From Coccinella septempunctata (Eukaryota > Arthropoda > Insecta > Coleoptera > Coccinellidae): a stretch of 64,000 nt of DNA. The notes beneath the pieces are model-generated. The model was not told the DNA's origin, ran no database searches, and saw only the letters and a list, made by a program, of their open reading frames with translations. This document shows, one piece after another, positions 46,778 through 62,021 of this stretch; the first letter of the stretch is position 1; the number at the start of each line of letters is the position of its first letter. A program made the position numbers and the translations under genes. Where the stretch lies: assembly GCF_907165205.1 (NCBI RefSeq), contig NC_058196.1, forward strand, positions 5,064,501-5,128,500. Reading direction: 5' to 3'.

Positions 46778-49700
46778 CTAGTAAGCCCATAGATCTACCT
46801 TTGTTGATAGATCTACTTTTTTTGGCAGATCAGTATAGCCAGGAGATCCACCTTGTAGGTAGATTCGCCTTCATGGACAGATTCGCCTTTTGTCCGTAGC
46901 TCGGGCCTACGGCCCTCGTGATTCGCCTTCCGCCGTAGCTCGAGCCTACGGCCCACGCGATTCGCCTTTCGTCAGTAGCTCGGGCCTTCGGCCCTCGCCA
47001 TTCACCTTCCGACCGTAGCTCGGGCCTACGGCCCTCGCTTTTAATGATACGCGAATACTATACAATACTGAGTATCACACATAACTCACAGCGTTCGATA
47101 TATACAGGCATTGTCGCAAATTTCACGAAAAAATACAAATAATCTCATACACAGCTTAAAAATTGGCAAAAATCAGTTATATTCAGTTGGACAGAAGCCT
47201 TATAACGGAGATTCCATGCATTCAGTTCATCTTGAATAGAAACTTACAAAGTTCTTTCTTTACGATGAAACAAAAAACTAAGTTGAAATGAGAATAACTG
47301 GTCAAAAGTCTATAAAAGTAGAATTTTAACGCAAAAAAAAAACACCCTGCTATTGTATTCCAATAATCATTATATCATTCCACTCAAATAAGTTATTCGA
47401 AAACATTTTTCCTTCCATCTGGAATGATTAAATACAATAATCCTCGTACAATAATCAAAAAGCTTAAAAATTGGCCGAAATATGTTATATGGAATGGGAA
47501 AGAAGCCTAATTATAAAAATTTCAAGCATCATAATATTTAATTCAGTTTATTTTGAACAAAATCTACAAAATCCTTTCATCTACGATAAGAAAAAAAAAA
47601 CTAACCTCAAATGACAAAAACTTGGCGAAAGTCTATACATATATAGAATTTTTATGTTAAAACTTACTCATAGATTGTGTTTCAATATGCTTTTTATCAT
47701 CCCAATAAGCATTTTATTATTCCACTTGAATGAGTTATTTGAAAACATTTCTCCTATTATCTGGAATGAGTAAATATAATAATCCTTGTACACTAATCAA
47801 AAAGCTTAAAAATTGGCCAAAATCTGTCATATGGAATTGAAAAGAAGCCTTATTATGAAGATTTCAAGTATTATAACATTTCATTCAGTTTATTTTGAAC
47901 AAAAACCTACAGAGTCCCTCTCTCTACGATAAGAGTAACAATCTTACCTTAAATGAGAAAACTTGACAAATGTCTATAAATATAGAATTTTAACGCAAAA
48001 ACTCACTCATAGATTGTGTTTCAATAATCATTATATCATTCCAAATGAATAACTTATCTCAAAACATTTTTCCATAGATCTAGACTAAGAAAATCATCTC
48101 CGTACACTACCCGATTGCATGGAAGTTGTCAGAAATCTGTTGTATTCAGTTGAAAAAAAGCGAAATAGATCATTTACTTCACATAGAAACTATCCTGAAT
48201 GATATGCTTTATAAACTTACTCTGAACTACCTCTTTTTTACCAAATAACACTGTCCGAGAAATGATATTATACATTTCTTGATCTGATAAATTTATATGT
48301 GCCTGAAAATAAATTTCAATTATGAAATATAGAATCTCCTGGTCGATTTTCTGTGCAGACTCACCCCCAAGAACCGTTTGTTATCTAGAAATTCTTATGT
48401 TCATACACCAAGATCAAAGATGTTTCTCATTCTGTGAGTTTGCATGTAATTTGATCTGAAGTACATTATGTAAACTTGACAAATGGATCATATATTTCAA
48501 ATAGAAACTCTCCTGAACGAACTGCTTCAGGACTTTACCCCTGAAGAAGGATTTTCATTCCAAATACAGTCTCTCCGAGGGATGATAATTGCCATCCTAG
48601 GATTTTTTCATTTCTGTATCTGATAAATTGATATGTGCCTGAAAAAAATAAGTATTATTAGTGACAAAATATACTATCAGTTATAATATCCGATCTCTCA
48701 TACAGATTCACGTCCAAGAACTGTGTTTTATATCTCAGAATTCAATAATAACCTAACTTTCCGATTATGGAAAAAAGTTCAACTGTGATGAGAGCTTCGA
48801 AGTTTTATCGTACGGGGAGAAATGTAGTAAATATATTGAATATATCCTTTAATTTCAATAATAATTAAACCTTAAAAATTTGCATCAATTTTTTCACGGT
48901 CTGTCAACAGTCAAATGAAACTGGCCTAAGGATCCCTCAACACTTGACAGGAAAACACGTTATAGGAATTGAAAAATTATGGAAATTTTAAAATTTTAAG
49001 TTATTTTTGGTTGAATAGTGACCTCGACATTCCTAATATAAATTTATTTTGGCAATTTTTAACGCTAAAAATCACGGAATGACTGAAAATATTCAGGGCC
49101 AAAACGAAGGTTATGAACGGTGCTTAACTGAGGTGGTTTCGTAATATCGAAAATTGCAAACTTACCTGTACATATTGAGCCGAAATATGGGTACCTGGAG
49201 ATGCTACAGGCAATGGAGAATGATTCTCTAGCATTTATCTTCCCTATTTTGGCATTATTCATATAATAATCAACTCGAGTTTCCGAAAACTGCAAAAACC
49301 CCTTTCGAAACGTCAGAAGTGAAATTACCTCTATGCTCTTGGAAATTAATTTATCAAATTTTCGTAGACGTCAAAAATTTTCAAATTTCTTACGCTTTTT
49401 TGGGAAATTTCGTTCGGACTCCGGGAAAAAAAACAGGCCTATTTTAATTTCGGGTCCTTCGAGCTTAGTTCGACACCCATCCCGGCTCTCGAGCTACCGC
49501 GGATCTCTCAAGCTAATCAAATAACTTTGGCACCTTTTCGCGAAAATCGTGAATTTCGCGATTTTCTCACGCAATTTTCGGACACTTTTAGACGGGGTAA
49601 AAATACGATCTAGGCATTTTCGGAGAGCTCGATTCTTCTTCTAGCGTTCCATGTACCGCTCTACCCAGCCACGCGCCTTCGGCGCTCACCATCTCAAATT

Positions 49701-49784
49701 TCCCATACCCTCCCCCAACACTTCAACGTGGCAAAAAATTTGATACGATTCAGTGATCATTTTTTATCAACGTTATAGTATTAA
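46778..49784 (-). mobile_element. M3: medium non-autonomous Helitron unit, 3,007 bp
   Basis: It has four GC-rich hairpin repeats (about 46880-47040) where M1, M2 and M4 have two. The remaining layout is as M1. It is nearly identical to the left two thirds of M6, including private changes in the hairpin region and subrepeats. Its 5' core matches that of A3 more than those of M1 or M4. Confidence 0.85.
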
Positions 49785-50549
49785 CTAGTATAGCCAGGAG
49801 ATCCACCTTGTAGGTAGATTCACCTTTACTGGCAGATTCGCCTTTCGTCCGTAGCTCGGGCCTTCGGCCCTCGCGATACGCCTTTTGTTCGTAGCTCGGG
49901 CCTTCGGCCCTCGCTCGATTCCCCTTTTATAAATATCTAGGCCAAAAACGTTTTTTAAAAGCATGATCGATTTAAGGCACCTCGTTCTGTGATCGCTGCC
50001 AAGCCGTCAAAACTGACGTTAACCTTTAAATCACACTCTGACATCGATTGTCAAAGTGCACTTTCACTTAATTTTCTCTGATAATCAATAGAAAATAATT
50101 TAATTTTGTGGAATGTCACTCGATTTTTAATAGACGTCAAAAATTTTCAAAATTCTTACGCTTTTTTAGGTAATATCTTTCGGGCTCCGGGAAAAAAAAC
50201 AGGCCTATTTTAATTTCGGGTTCTTCGAGCTTAGTTCGACACCCATCCCGGCTCTCGAGCTACCGCGGATCTCTCAAGCTAATCAAATCAAATTGGTACC
50301 TTTTCGCGAAAATCGTGAATTTCGCGATTTTCTCACGCAATTTTCGGACACTTCTAGACGGGGTAAAAATACGATCTAGGCATTTTCGGAAAGCTCGATT
50401 CTTACTCTTGCGTTCCATTTACCGCTCTACCCGGCCACGCCCTTCGGCGCTCGCCATTTCAAATTTCCCATACCCTCCACCGACACTTCAACGTGGCAAA
50501 AAATTTGATACGATTCAGTGATCATTTTTTATCAACGTTATAGTATTAA
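49785..50549 (-). mobile_element. S5: short non-autonomous Helitron unit, 765 bp
   Basis: Same structure as S1 with two hairpin repeats (about 49850-49915) and the canonical 3' hairpin plus CTAG. It lacks two bases of the GCGCC/GGCGC hairpin (near 50440), so that stem is weakened in this copy. Confidence 0.85.
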
Positions 50550-53473
50550 CTAGTAAGCCCATAGATCTACCTTAATTGATAGATCTACCTTTTTTGGCAG
50601 ATCAGTATAGCCAGGAGATCCACCTTGTAGGTAGATTCGCCTTCATGGACAGATTCGCCTTTTGTCCGTAGCTCGGGCCTTCGGCCCTCGCGATTCGCCT
50701 TCCGCCCGTAGCTCGGGCCTACGGCCCTCGCACTTAATGATACGCGAATACTATACAATACTGAGTATCACACATAACTCACACCGTTCGATATATACAG
50801 GCATTGTCGCAAATTTCACGAAAGAAAACAAATAATCTCATACACTGCTCAAAAATTGGCAAAAATCAGTTATAACGGAGATTCCATGCATTCAGTTCAT
50901 CTTGAATTGAAACTCACAAAGTTCTTTCTCTACGATGAAACAAAAAACTAACCTGAAATGAGAATAACTGGCCAAAAGTCTATAAAAGTAGAATTTTAAC
51001 GCAAAAAACACACCCTGCCATTGTATTCCAATAATCATTATATCATTCCACTCGAATAAGTTATTCGAAAATATTTTTCCTTTTATCTGGAATGATTAAA
51101 TACAATAATCCTCGTACAATAATCAAAAAGCTTAAAAATTGGCCAAAATCTGTTATATGGAATGGGAAAGAAGCCTAATTAAAAAAATTTCAAGCATCAT
51201 AATATTTAATTCAGTTCATTTTGAACAAAAATCTACAAAATCCCTTCATCTACGATAAGAAAAAAAACTAACCTCAAATGACAAAAACTTGGCGAAAGTC
51301 TATATAAATATAGAATTTTTACGTAAAACCTTACTCATAGATTGTGTTTCAATAATCTTTTTATCATCCCAATAATCATTTTATTATTCCACTTGAATGA
51401 GTTAATTGAAAACATTTCTCCTATTATCTGGAATGAGCGAATAGAATAATCCTTGTACACTAATCTAAAAGCTTGAAAATTGGCCAAAATCTGTTATATG
51501 GAATTGAAAAGAAGCCTAATTATGAAGATTTCAAGTATTATAACATTTAATTCAGTTTATTTCGAACAAAAACCTACAGAGTCCCTCTCTCTACGATAAG
51601 AGAAAAATCTTACCTTGAATGAGAAAACTCGACAAATGTCTATAAACATAGAATTTTAACGCAAAAGCTCACTCATAGATTGTGTTTCAATAATCATTAT
51701 ATAATTCCAACAGAATAACTTATCTCAAAACGTATTTTGCCATAAATCTAGACTAAGAAAATCATCTCCATACACTACCCAATTGCTTGAACGTTGTCAG
51801 AAATCTGATGTACTCAGTTGAAAAGAAGAGAAATAGATCATCTACTTCACATGGAAACTCTCCTGAACGAATTGCTTTATGAACTTACTCTGAAAAAACT
51901 TTTTTTTACCAAATAACACTGTCCGAGAGATGATATTATACATTTCTTGATCTGATAAATTTATATATGCCTGAAAATAAATTTCAATTATAAAATATAG
52001 AATCTCCTGGTCGATTTTCTGTGCAGACTCACCCCCAAGAACCGTTTGTTATCTAGAAATTCTTATGTTCATACACCAAGATTAAGGATGTTTCTCATTC
52101 TGTGAGTTTGCATGTAATTTAATCTGAAATCCATTATGTAAACTTGACAAATGGATCATATACTTCAAATACTAACTCTTCTGAAACAATTGCTCAGAAG
52201 CTTACCCCTGAAGAAGCTTTTTTTATATAAAATGAGACTTTCCGAGAGATGATATTTGACATTTGTGAATTTCATACATTTCTTGATATGATGAATTTAT
52301 ATGTGCCTGAAAAATAAGTATTGTTAGTGACAAAATAAACTATCAGTTATTGTTATTACATCTGATTTTGATACAGATTCACGTCCAAGAACTGTCTTTC
52401 ATATCTGGAAATTCAATAATAACCTAACTTTCGGATTATGGGGAGAAATTCATCTGTGATGTGAGCTTCGAAGTGCTATCACTGCTATGCTATTGTACGG
52501 GGAGAAATGTAGTAAATATATCCTTTAATTTCAATAATAATTAAACCTTAAAAATTTACATCAATTTTTTCACGGTCTGTCAACAGTCAAATGAAACTGG
52601 CCTAAGGCTCACTCAACACTTCTACCTGAATGACAGGAAAACACGTTATACGAATTGAAAAATTATGGAAATTATAAAATTTTAAGTTAGTTTTGGCTGA
52701 ATAGTGACCTCGACTTTCCTAATATAAATTTATCTTGGCAATTTCAACGCTAAAAATCACGAAATGACTGAAAATATTCAGGGCCAAAACGAAGGTTCTG
52801 AACGGTGCTTAACCGAGGTGGTTTCGTAATATCGAAAATTGCAAACTTACCTGTACATATCGAGCCGAAATATGGGTACCTGGAGATGCTACAGGATATG
52901 GAGAATGATTCTCTAGCATTTATCTTCCCTATTTTGGCATTATTCATATAATAATCGACTCGAGTTTCCGAAAACTGCAAAAACCCCTTTCGAAACGTCA
53001 GACGTGATGGAAATTACCTCTATGCTCTTGGAAATTAATTTATCAAATTTTCGTAGACGTCAAAAATTTTCGAAATTCTTACGCTTTTTTAGGTAATATC
53101 GTTCGGGCTCCGGGAAAAAAAACAGGCCTATTTTAATTTCGGGTTCTTCGAGCTTAGTTCTACACCCATCCCGGCTCTCGAGCTACCGCGGATCTCTCAA
53201 GCTAATCAAATCATTTTGGTATCTTTTCGCGAAAATCGTGAATTTCGCGATTTTCTCACGCAATTTTCGGACACTTCTAGACGGGGTAAAAATACGATCT
53301 AGGCATTTTCGGAAAGCTCGATTCTTACTCTTGCGTTCCATGTACCGCTCTTTCCGGCCACGCGCCTTCGGCGCTCACCATTTCAAATTTCCCACACCCT
53401 CCCCCGACACTTCAACATGGCAAAAAATTTGATACGATTCGGTGATCATTTTTTATCAACGTTATAGTATTAA
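50550..53473 (-). mobile_element. M4: medium non-autonomous Helitron unit, 2,924 bp
   Basis: Nearly the same as M2, apart from a short deletion near 50873 in the first subrepeat. Two hairpin repeats at about 50650-50730. No gene. Confidence 0.85.
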
Positions 53474-56414
53474 CTAGTAAGCCCATAGATCTACCTTTAT
53501 TGATAGATTTACCTTTTTTGGCAGATCAGTATAGCCAGGAGATCCACCTTGTAGGTAGATTCGCCTTCATGGACAGATTCGCCCTTTGTCCGTAGCTCGG
53601 GCCTTCGGCCCTCCCGATTCGCCTTCCGCCCGTAGCTCGGGCCTACGGCCCTCGCACTTAATGATACGCGAATACTATACAATACTGAGTATCACACATA
53701 ACTCACACCGTTCGATATATACAGGCATTGTCGCAAATTTCACGAAAGAAAACAAATAATCTCATACACTGCTCAAAAATTGGCAAAAATCAGTTATATT
53801 CAGTTGGACAGAAGCCTTATAACGGAGATTCCATGCATTCAGTTCATCTTGAATTGAAACTCACAAAGTTCTTTCTCTACGATGAAACAAAAAACTAACC
53901 TGAAATGAGAATAACTGGCGAAAAGTCTATAAAAGTAGAATTTTAATGCAAAAAACACACCCTGCCATTGTATTCCAATAATCATTATATCATTCCACTC
54001 GAATAAGTTATTCGAAAACATTTTTCCTTTTATCTGGAATGATTAAATACAATAATCCTCGTACAATAATCAAAAAGCTTAAAAATTGGCCAAAATCTGT
54101 TATATGGAATGGGAAAGAAGCCTAATTAAAAAAATTTCAAGCATCATAATATTTAATTCAGTTCATTTTGAACAAAAATCTACAAAATCCCTTCATCTAC
54201 GATAAGAAAAAAAACTAACCTCAAATGACAAAAACTTGGCGAAAGTCTATATAAATATAGAAATTTTACGTAAAACCTTACTCATAGATTGTGTTTCAAT
54301 AATCTTTTTATCATCCCAATAATCATTTTATTATTCCACTTGAATGAGTTAATTGAAAACATTTCTCCTATTATCTGGAATGAGCGAATAGAATAATCCT
54401 TGTACACCAATCAAAAAGCTTGAAAATTGGCTAGAATCTGTTATATGGAATTGAAAAGAAGCCTAATTATGAAGATTTCAAGTATTATAACATTTAATTC
54501 AGTTTATTTCGAACAAAAACCTACAGAGTCCCTCTCTCTACGATAAGAGAAAAATCTTACCTTGAATGAGAAAACTCGACAAATGTCTATAAACATAGAA
54601 TTTTAACGCAAAAGCTCACTCATAGATTGTGTTTCAATAATCATTATATAATTCCAACAGAATAACTTATCTCAAAACGTATTTTGCCATAGATCTAGAC
54701 TAAGAAAATCATCTCCATACACTACCCAATTGCTTGAACGTTGCCAGAAATCTGATGTACTCAGTTGAAAAGAAGAGAAATAGATCATCTACTTCACATG
54801 GAAACTCTCCTGAACGAATTGCTTTATGAACTTACTCTGAAAAAACTTTTTTTTACCAAATAACACTGTCCGAGAGATGATATTATACATTTCTTGATCT
54901 GATACATTTATATATGCCTGAAAATAAATTTCAATTATAAAATATAGAATCTCCTGGTCGATTTTCTGTGCAGACTCACCCCCAAGAACCGTTTGTTATC
55001 TAGAAATTCTTATGTTCATACACCAAGATTAAGGATGTTTCTCATTCTGTGAGTTTGCATGTAATTTAATCTGAAATCCATTATGTAAACTTGACAAATG
55101 GATCATATACTTCAAATACTAACTTTTCTGAAACAATTGCTTAGAAGCTTACCCCTGAAGAAGCTTTTTTTATTTAAAATGAGACTTTCCGAGAGATGAT
55201 ATTTGACATTTGTGAATTTCATACATTTCTTGATATAATTAATTTATATAAGCCTGAAAAATAAGTATTGTTAGTGACAAAATAAACTATCAGTTATTAC
55301 ATCTGATTTTGATACAGATTCACGTCCAAGAACTGTCTTTCATATCTGGAAATTCAATAATAACCTAACTTTCGGATTATGGGGAAAAATTCATCTGTGA
55401 TGTGAGCTTCGAAGTGCTATCACTGCTATGCTATTGTACGGGGAGAAATGTAGTAAATATATCCTTTAATTTCAATAATAATTAAACCTTAAAAATTTAC
55501 ATCAATTTTTTCACGGTCTGTCAACAGTCAAATGAAACTGGCCTAAGGCTCCCTCAACACTTCTACCCGAATGACAGGCAAACACGTTATACGAATTGAA
55601 AAATTATGGAAATTATAAAATTTTAAGTTAGTTTTGGCTGAATAGTGACCTCGACTTTCCTAATATAAATTTATCTTGGCAATTTCAACGCTAAAAATCA
55701 CGAAATGACTGAAAATATTCAGGGCCAAAACGAAGGTTCTGAAAGGTGCTTAACCGAGGTGGTTTCGTAATATCGAAAATTGCAAACTTACCTGTACATA
55801 TCGAGCCGAAATATGGGTACCTGGAGGTGCTACAGGATATGGAGAATGATTCTCTAGCATTTATCTTCCCTATTTTGGCATTATTCATATAATAATCGAC
55901 TCGAGTTTCCGATAACTGCAAAAACCCCTTTCGAAACGTCAGACGTGATGGAAATTACTTCTATGCTCTTGGAAATTAATTTATCAAATTTTCGTAGACG
56001 TCAAAAATTTTCGAAATTCTTACGCTTTTTTAGGTAATATCGTTCGGGCTCCGGGAAAAAAAACAGGCCTATTTTAATTTCGGGTTCTTCGAGCTTAGTT
56101 CGACACCCATCCGGGCTCTCGAGCTACCGCGGATCTCTCAAGCTAATCAAATCATTTTGGTATCTTTTCGCGAAAATCGTGAATTTCGCGATTTTCTCAC
56201 GCAATTTTCGGACACTTCTAGACGGGGTAAAAATACGATCTAGGCATTTTCGGAAAGCTCGATTCTTACTCTTGCGTTCCATGTACCGCTCTACCCGGCC
56301 ACGCGCCTTCGGCGCTCACCATTTCAAATTTCCCACACCCTCCCCCGACACTTCAACATGGCAAAAAATTTGATACGATTCAGTGATCATTTTTTATCAA
56401 CGTTATAGTATTAA
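53474..56414 (-). mobile_element. M5: medium non-autonomous Helitron unit, 2,941 bp
   Basis: Layout as M1, with two hairpin repeats (about 53575-53657). Its 5' core matches M0 almost base for base. No gene. Confidence 0.85.
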
Positions 56415-59400
56415 CTAGTAAGCCCATAGATCTACCTTTATTGATAGATCTACTTTTTTTGGCAGATCAGTATAGCCAGGAGATCCACCTTGTAGGTAGA
56501 TTCGCCTTCATGGACAGATTCGCCTTTTGTCCGTAGCTCGGGCCTACGGCCCTCGTGATTCGCCTTCCGCCGTAGCTCGAGCCTACGGCCCACGCGATTC
56601 GCCTTTCGTCAGTAGCTCGGGCCTTCGGCCCTCGCCATTCACCTTCCGACCGTAGCTCGGGCCTACGGCCCTCGCTTTTAATGATACGCGAATACTATAC
56701 AATACTGAGTATCACACATAACTCACAGCGTTCGATATATACAGGCATTGTCGCAAATTTCACGAAAAAATACAAATAATCTCATACACAGCTTAAAAAT
56801 TGGCAAAAATCAGTTATATTCAGTTGGACAGAAGCCTTATAACGGAGATTCCATGCATTCAGTTCATCTTGAATAGAAACTTACAAAGTTCTTTCTTTAC
56901 GATGAAACAAAAAACTAAGTTGAAATGAGAATAACTGGTCAAAAGTCTATAAAAGTAGAATTTTAACGCAAAAAAAAACACCCTGCTATTGTATTCCAAT
57001 AATCATTATATCATTCCACTCAAATAAGTTATTCGAAAACATTTTTCCTTCCATCTGGAATGATTAAATACAATAATCCTCGTACAATAATCAAAAAGCT
57101 TAAAAATTGGCCGAAATATGTTATATGGAATGGGAAAGAAGCCTAATTATAAAAATTTCAAGCATCATAATATTTAATTCAGTTTATTTTGAACAAAATC
57201 TACAAAATCCTTTCATCTACGATAAGAAAAAAAAACTAACCTCAAATGACAAAAACTTGGCGAAAGTCTATACATATATAGAATTTTTATGTTAAAACTT
57301 ACTCATAGATTGTGTTTCAATATGCTTTTTATCATCCCAATAAGCATTTTATTATTCCACTTGAATGAGTTATTTGAAAACATTTCTCCTATTATCTGGA
57401 ATGAGTAAATATAATAATCCTTGTACACTAATCAAAAAGCTTAAAAATTGGCCAAAATCTGTCATATGGAATTGAAAAGAAGCCTTATTATGAAGATTTC
57501 AAGTATTATAACATTTCATTCAGTTTATTTTGAACAAAAACCTACAGAGTCCCTCTCTCTACGATAAGAGTAACAATTTTACCTTAAATGAGAAAACTTG
57601 ACAAATGTCTATAAATATAGAATTTTAACGCAAAAACTCACTCATAGATTGTGTTTCAATAATCATTATATCATTCCAAATGAATAACTTATCTCAAAAC
57701 ATTTTTCCATAGATCTAGACTAAGAAAATCATCTCCGTACACTACCCGATTGCATGGAAGTTGTCAGAAATCTGTTGTATTCAGTTGAAAAAAAGCGAAA
57801 TAGATCATTTACTTCACATAGAAACTATCCTGAATGATATGCTTTATAAACTTACTCTGAACTACCTCTTTTTTACCAAATAACACTGTCCGAGAAATGA
57901 TATTATACATTTCTTGATCTGATAAATTTATATGTGCCTGAAAATAAATTTCAATTATGAAATATAGAATCTCCTGGTCGATTTTCTGTGCAGACTCACC
58001 CCCAAGAACCGTTTGTTATCTAGAAATTCTTATGTTCATACACCAAGATCAAAGATGTTTCTCATTCTGTGAGTTTGCATGTAATTTGATCTGAAGTACA
58101 TTATGTAAACTTGACAAATGGATCATATATTTCAAATAGAAACTCTCCTGAACGAACTGCTTCAGGACTTTACCCCTGAAGAAAGATTTTCATTCCAAAT
58201 ACAGTCTCTCCGAGGGATGATAATTGCCATCCTAGGATTTTTTCATTTCTGTATCTGATAAATTGATATGTGCCTGAAAAAAATAAGTATTATTAGTGAC
58301 AAAATATACTATCAGTTATAATATTCGATCTCTCATACAGATTCACGTCCAAGAACTGTGTTTTATATCTCAGAATTCAATAATAACCTAACTTTCCGAT
58401 TATGGAAAAAAGTTCAACTGTGATGTTAGCTTCGAAGTGCTATCGTACGGAGAAAAATGAAGTAAATATATTAAATATATCCTCTAATAATTCCAATAAT
58501 AATTAAACCTTAAAAATTTGCATCAATTTTTTTACGGTCTGTCAACAGTCAAATGAAACTGGCCTAAAGCTCCCACAACACTGTTACATAAATGACAGAA
58601 AAACACGTTATAGGAATTGAAAAATTATGGAAATTTTAGAATTTTAAGTTAGTTTTGGCTGAATAGTGACCTCGACTTTCCTAATATAAATTTATTTTGG
58701 CAATTTCAACGCTAAAAATCACGAAATTACTGAAAATATTCAGGGCCAAAACGAAGGTTCTGAACGGTGCTTAATCGAGGTGGTTTCGTAATATCGAAAA
58801 TTGCAAACTTACCTGTACATATTGAGCCGAAATATGGGTACCTGGAGATGCTACAGGATATGGAGAATGATTCTCTAGCATTTATCTTCCCTATTTTGGC
58901 ATTATTCATATAATAATCGACTCGAGTTTCCGAAAACTGCAAAAACCCCTTTCGAAACGTCAGACTTGATGAAATTACCTCTATGCTCTTGGAAATTAAT
59001 TTATCAAATTTTCGTAGACGTCAAAAATTTTCGAAATTCTTACGCTTTTTTAGGTAATATCGTTCGGGCTCCGGGAAAAAAAACAGGCCTATTTTAATTT
59101 CGGGTTCTTCGAGCTTAGTTCGACAACCATCCCGGCTCTCGAGCTACCGCGGATCTCTCAAGCTAATCAAATAACTTTGGCACCTTTTCGCGAAAATCGT
59201 GAATTTCGCGATTTTCTCACGCAATTTTCGGACACTTTTAGACGGGGTAAAAATACGATTTAGGCATTTTCGGAGAGCTCGATTCTTCTTCTAGCGTTCC
59301 ATGTACCGCTCTACCCAGCCACGCGCCTTCGGCGCTCACCAATTCAAATTTCCCATACCCTCCCCCAACACTTCAACATGGCAAAAAATTTGATACGATT

Positions 59401-59434
59401 CGGTGATCATTTTTTATCAACGTTATAGTATTAA
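56415..59434 (-). mobile_element. M6: medium non-autonomous Helitron unit, 3,020 bp
   Basis: Four hairpin repeats (about 56517-56680) and subrepeats nearly identical to M3. The 5' core, however, is of another subtype (GTACGGAGAAAAATGAAG at its left edge, as in A1). This is a mosaic, as expected after exchange between units. Confidence 0.85.
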
Positions 59435-62021
59435 CTAGTAAGCCCATAGATCTACCTTTATTGATAGATCTACCTTTTTTGGCAGATCAGTATAGCCAGG
59501 AGATCCACCTTGTAGGTAGATTCACCTTCATGGACAGATTCGCCTTTTGTCCGTAGCTCGGGCCTTCGGCCCTCGCGATTCGCCTTCCGCCCGTAGCTCA
59601 TGCCTACGGCCCTCGCACTTAATGATACGCGAATACTATACAATACGTAGTAACACTCAAAATTCACAGCGTTCGATATATACAGGCATTGTCGCAAATT
59701 TCACGAAAGAAAACAAATAATCTCATACACTGCTCGAAAATTGGCGAAAATCAGTTATATTCAGTTGTACAGAAGCCTTATAACGGAGATTCCATGCATT
59801 CAGTTCATCTTGAATAGAAACTTACAAAGTTTTTTCTCTACGATGAAACAAAACACTAACCTGAAATGAGAATAACTGGCCAAAAGTCTATAAAAGTAGA
59901 ATTTTAACGCAAAAAACACACCCTGCCATTGTATTCCAATAATCATTATATCATTCCACTCAAATAAGTTATTCGAAAACATTTTTCCTTCCATCTGGAA
60001 TGATTAAATACAATAATCCTCGTACAATAATCAAAAAGCTTAACAATTGGCCAAAATCTGTTATATGGAATGGGAAAGGAGCCTAATTATAAAAATTTCA
60101 AGCATTATAACGTTTAATTCTGTTTATTTTGAACAAAAACCTACAGGGTCCCTCTCTCTACGATAATAGCAAAAATCTTACCCCAAATGGGAGAACCTGA
60201 CAAATGTCTATAAATATAGAATTTTAACGCAAAAACTCACTCATAGATTGTGTTTCAATAATCATTATATCATTCCAACTGCATAACTTATCTCAAAACA
60301 TATTTTTCCATAGATCTAGCCTAAGAAAATCATCTTCGTACACTATCCAATTGCTTGAAAGTTGTCAGAAATCTGTTGTGTTCAGTTGAAAAGAATCGAA
60401 ATAGATCATTTGCTTCACATAGAAACTCTCCTGAACGAACTGCTTAAGAAACTTACTCTGAAGAACATTTTTTTACCAAATAACACTGTCGGAGAGATGA
60501 TATTATACATTTCTTGATCTGATAAATTTATATATGCCTGAAAATAAATTTCAATTATAAAATATAGAATCTCCTGGTCGATTTTCTGTGCAGACTCACC
60601 CCCAAGAACCGTTTGTTATCTAGAAATGTTCATACACCAAGATTAAGGATGTTTCCCATTCTGTGAGTTTGCATGTAATTTAATCTGAAATCCATTATGT
60701 AAACTTGACAAATGGATCATATACTTCAAATAGAAACTCTTCTGAACCAATTGCTTAGAAGCTTACCCCTGAAGTAGCTTTTTTTATTTAAAATGAGACT
60801 TTCCGATAGATGATATTTGACATTTATGAATTTCATACATTTCTTGATATGATGAATTAATATGTGCCTGAAAAATAAGTATTATTAGTGAAAAAATAAA
60901 CTATCAGTTATCACATCCGATTTTGATACAAATTCACGTCGAAGAACTGTCTTTCATATCTGGAAATTCAATAATAACCTAACTTTCCGATTATGGGAAA
61001 AAATTCAACTGTGATGTGAGCTTCGAAGTACTATCGTACGGAGAGAAATGTAGTAAATATATTAAATATATCCTTCAATTTGAATAATAATTAAACCTTA
61101 AAAATTTGCATCAATTTTTTCACGGTCCGTCAACAGTAAAATGAAACTTGCTTAAGGACAAAGAGTAACAACTCTTTTTAGTCGAATGACAGGAAAACAC
61201 GTTATAGGAATTGAAAAATTATGGAAATTTTAAAACTCTAATTTATTTTTAGCTGAATAGTGATTTCAACATTCCTAATATAAATTTATTTTTTTCAATT
61301 TCAACGCTGAAAATCACGAAATTACTGAAAATATTCAGGGCCAAAACGAAGGTTATGAACGGTGCTCAACCGAGGTGGTTTCGTAATATCGAAAATTGCA
61401 AACTTACCTGTACATATTGAGCCGAAATATGGGTACCTGGAGATGCTACGGTATATGGAGAATGATTCTCTAGCATTTATCTTCCCTATTTTGGCATTAT
61501 TCATATAATAATCGACTTGAGTTTCCAAAAACTGCAAAAACCCCTTTCGAAACGTCAGAAATTACCTCTATGCTCTTGGAAATTAATTTATCAAATTTTC
61601 GTAGACGTCAAAAATTTTCGAAATTCTTACGCTTTTTTAGGTAATATCGTTCGGGCTCCGGGAAAAAAAACAGGCCTATTTTAATTTCGGGTTCTTCGAG
61701 CTTAGTTCGACACCCATCCCGGCTCTCGAGCTGCCGCGGATCTCTCAAGCTAATCAAATCATTTTGGTACCTTTTCGCGAAAATCGTGAATTTCGCGATT
61801 TTCTCACGCAATTTTCGGACACTTCTAGACGGGGTAAGAATACGATCTAGGCATTTTCGGAAAGCTCGATTCTTCTTCTAGCGTTCCATGTACCGCTCTA
61901 CCCGGCCACGCGCCTTCGGCGCTCACCATTTCAAATTTCCCATACCCTCCACCGACACTTCGACATGGCAAAAAATTCGATACGATTCGGTGATCATTTT
62001 TTATCAACGTTATAGTATTAA
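59435..62021 (-). mobile_element. M7: medium non-autonomous Helitron unit, 2,587 bp
   Basis: It has two, not three, copies of the 310-340 bp subrepeat (at about 59738 and 60046), which accounts for its shorter length. Its 5' core is the most diverged in the array. Its 5' end is joined to the interior of the A4 gene at 62022. Confidence 0.85.
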
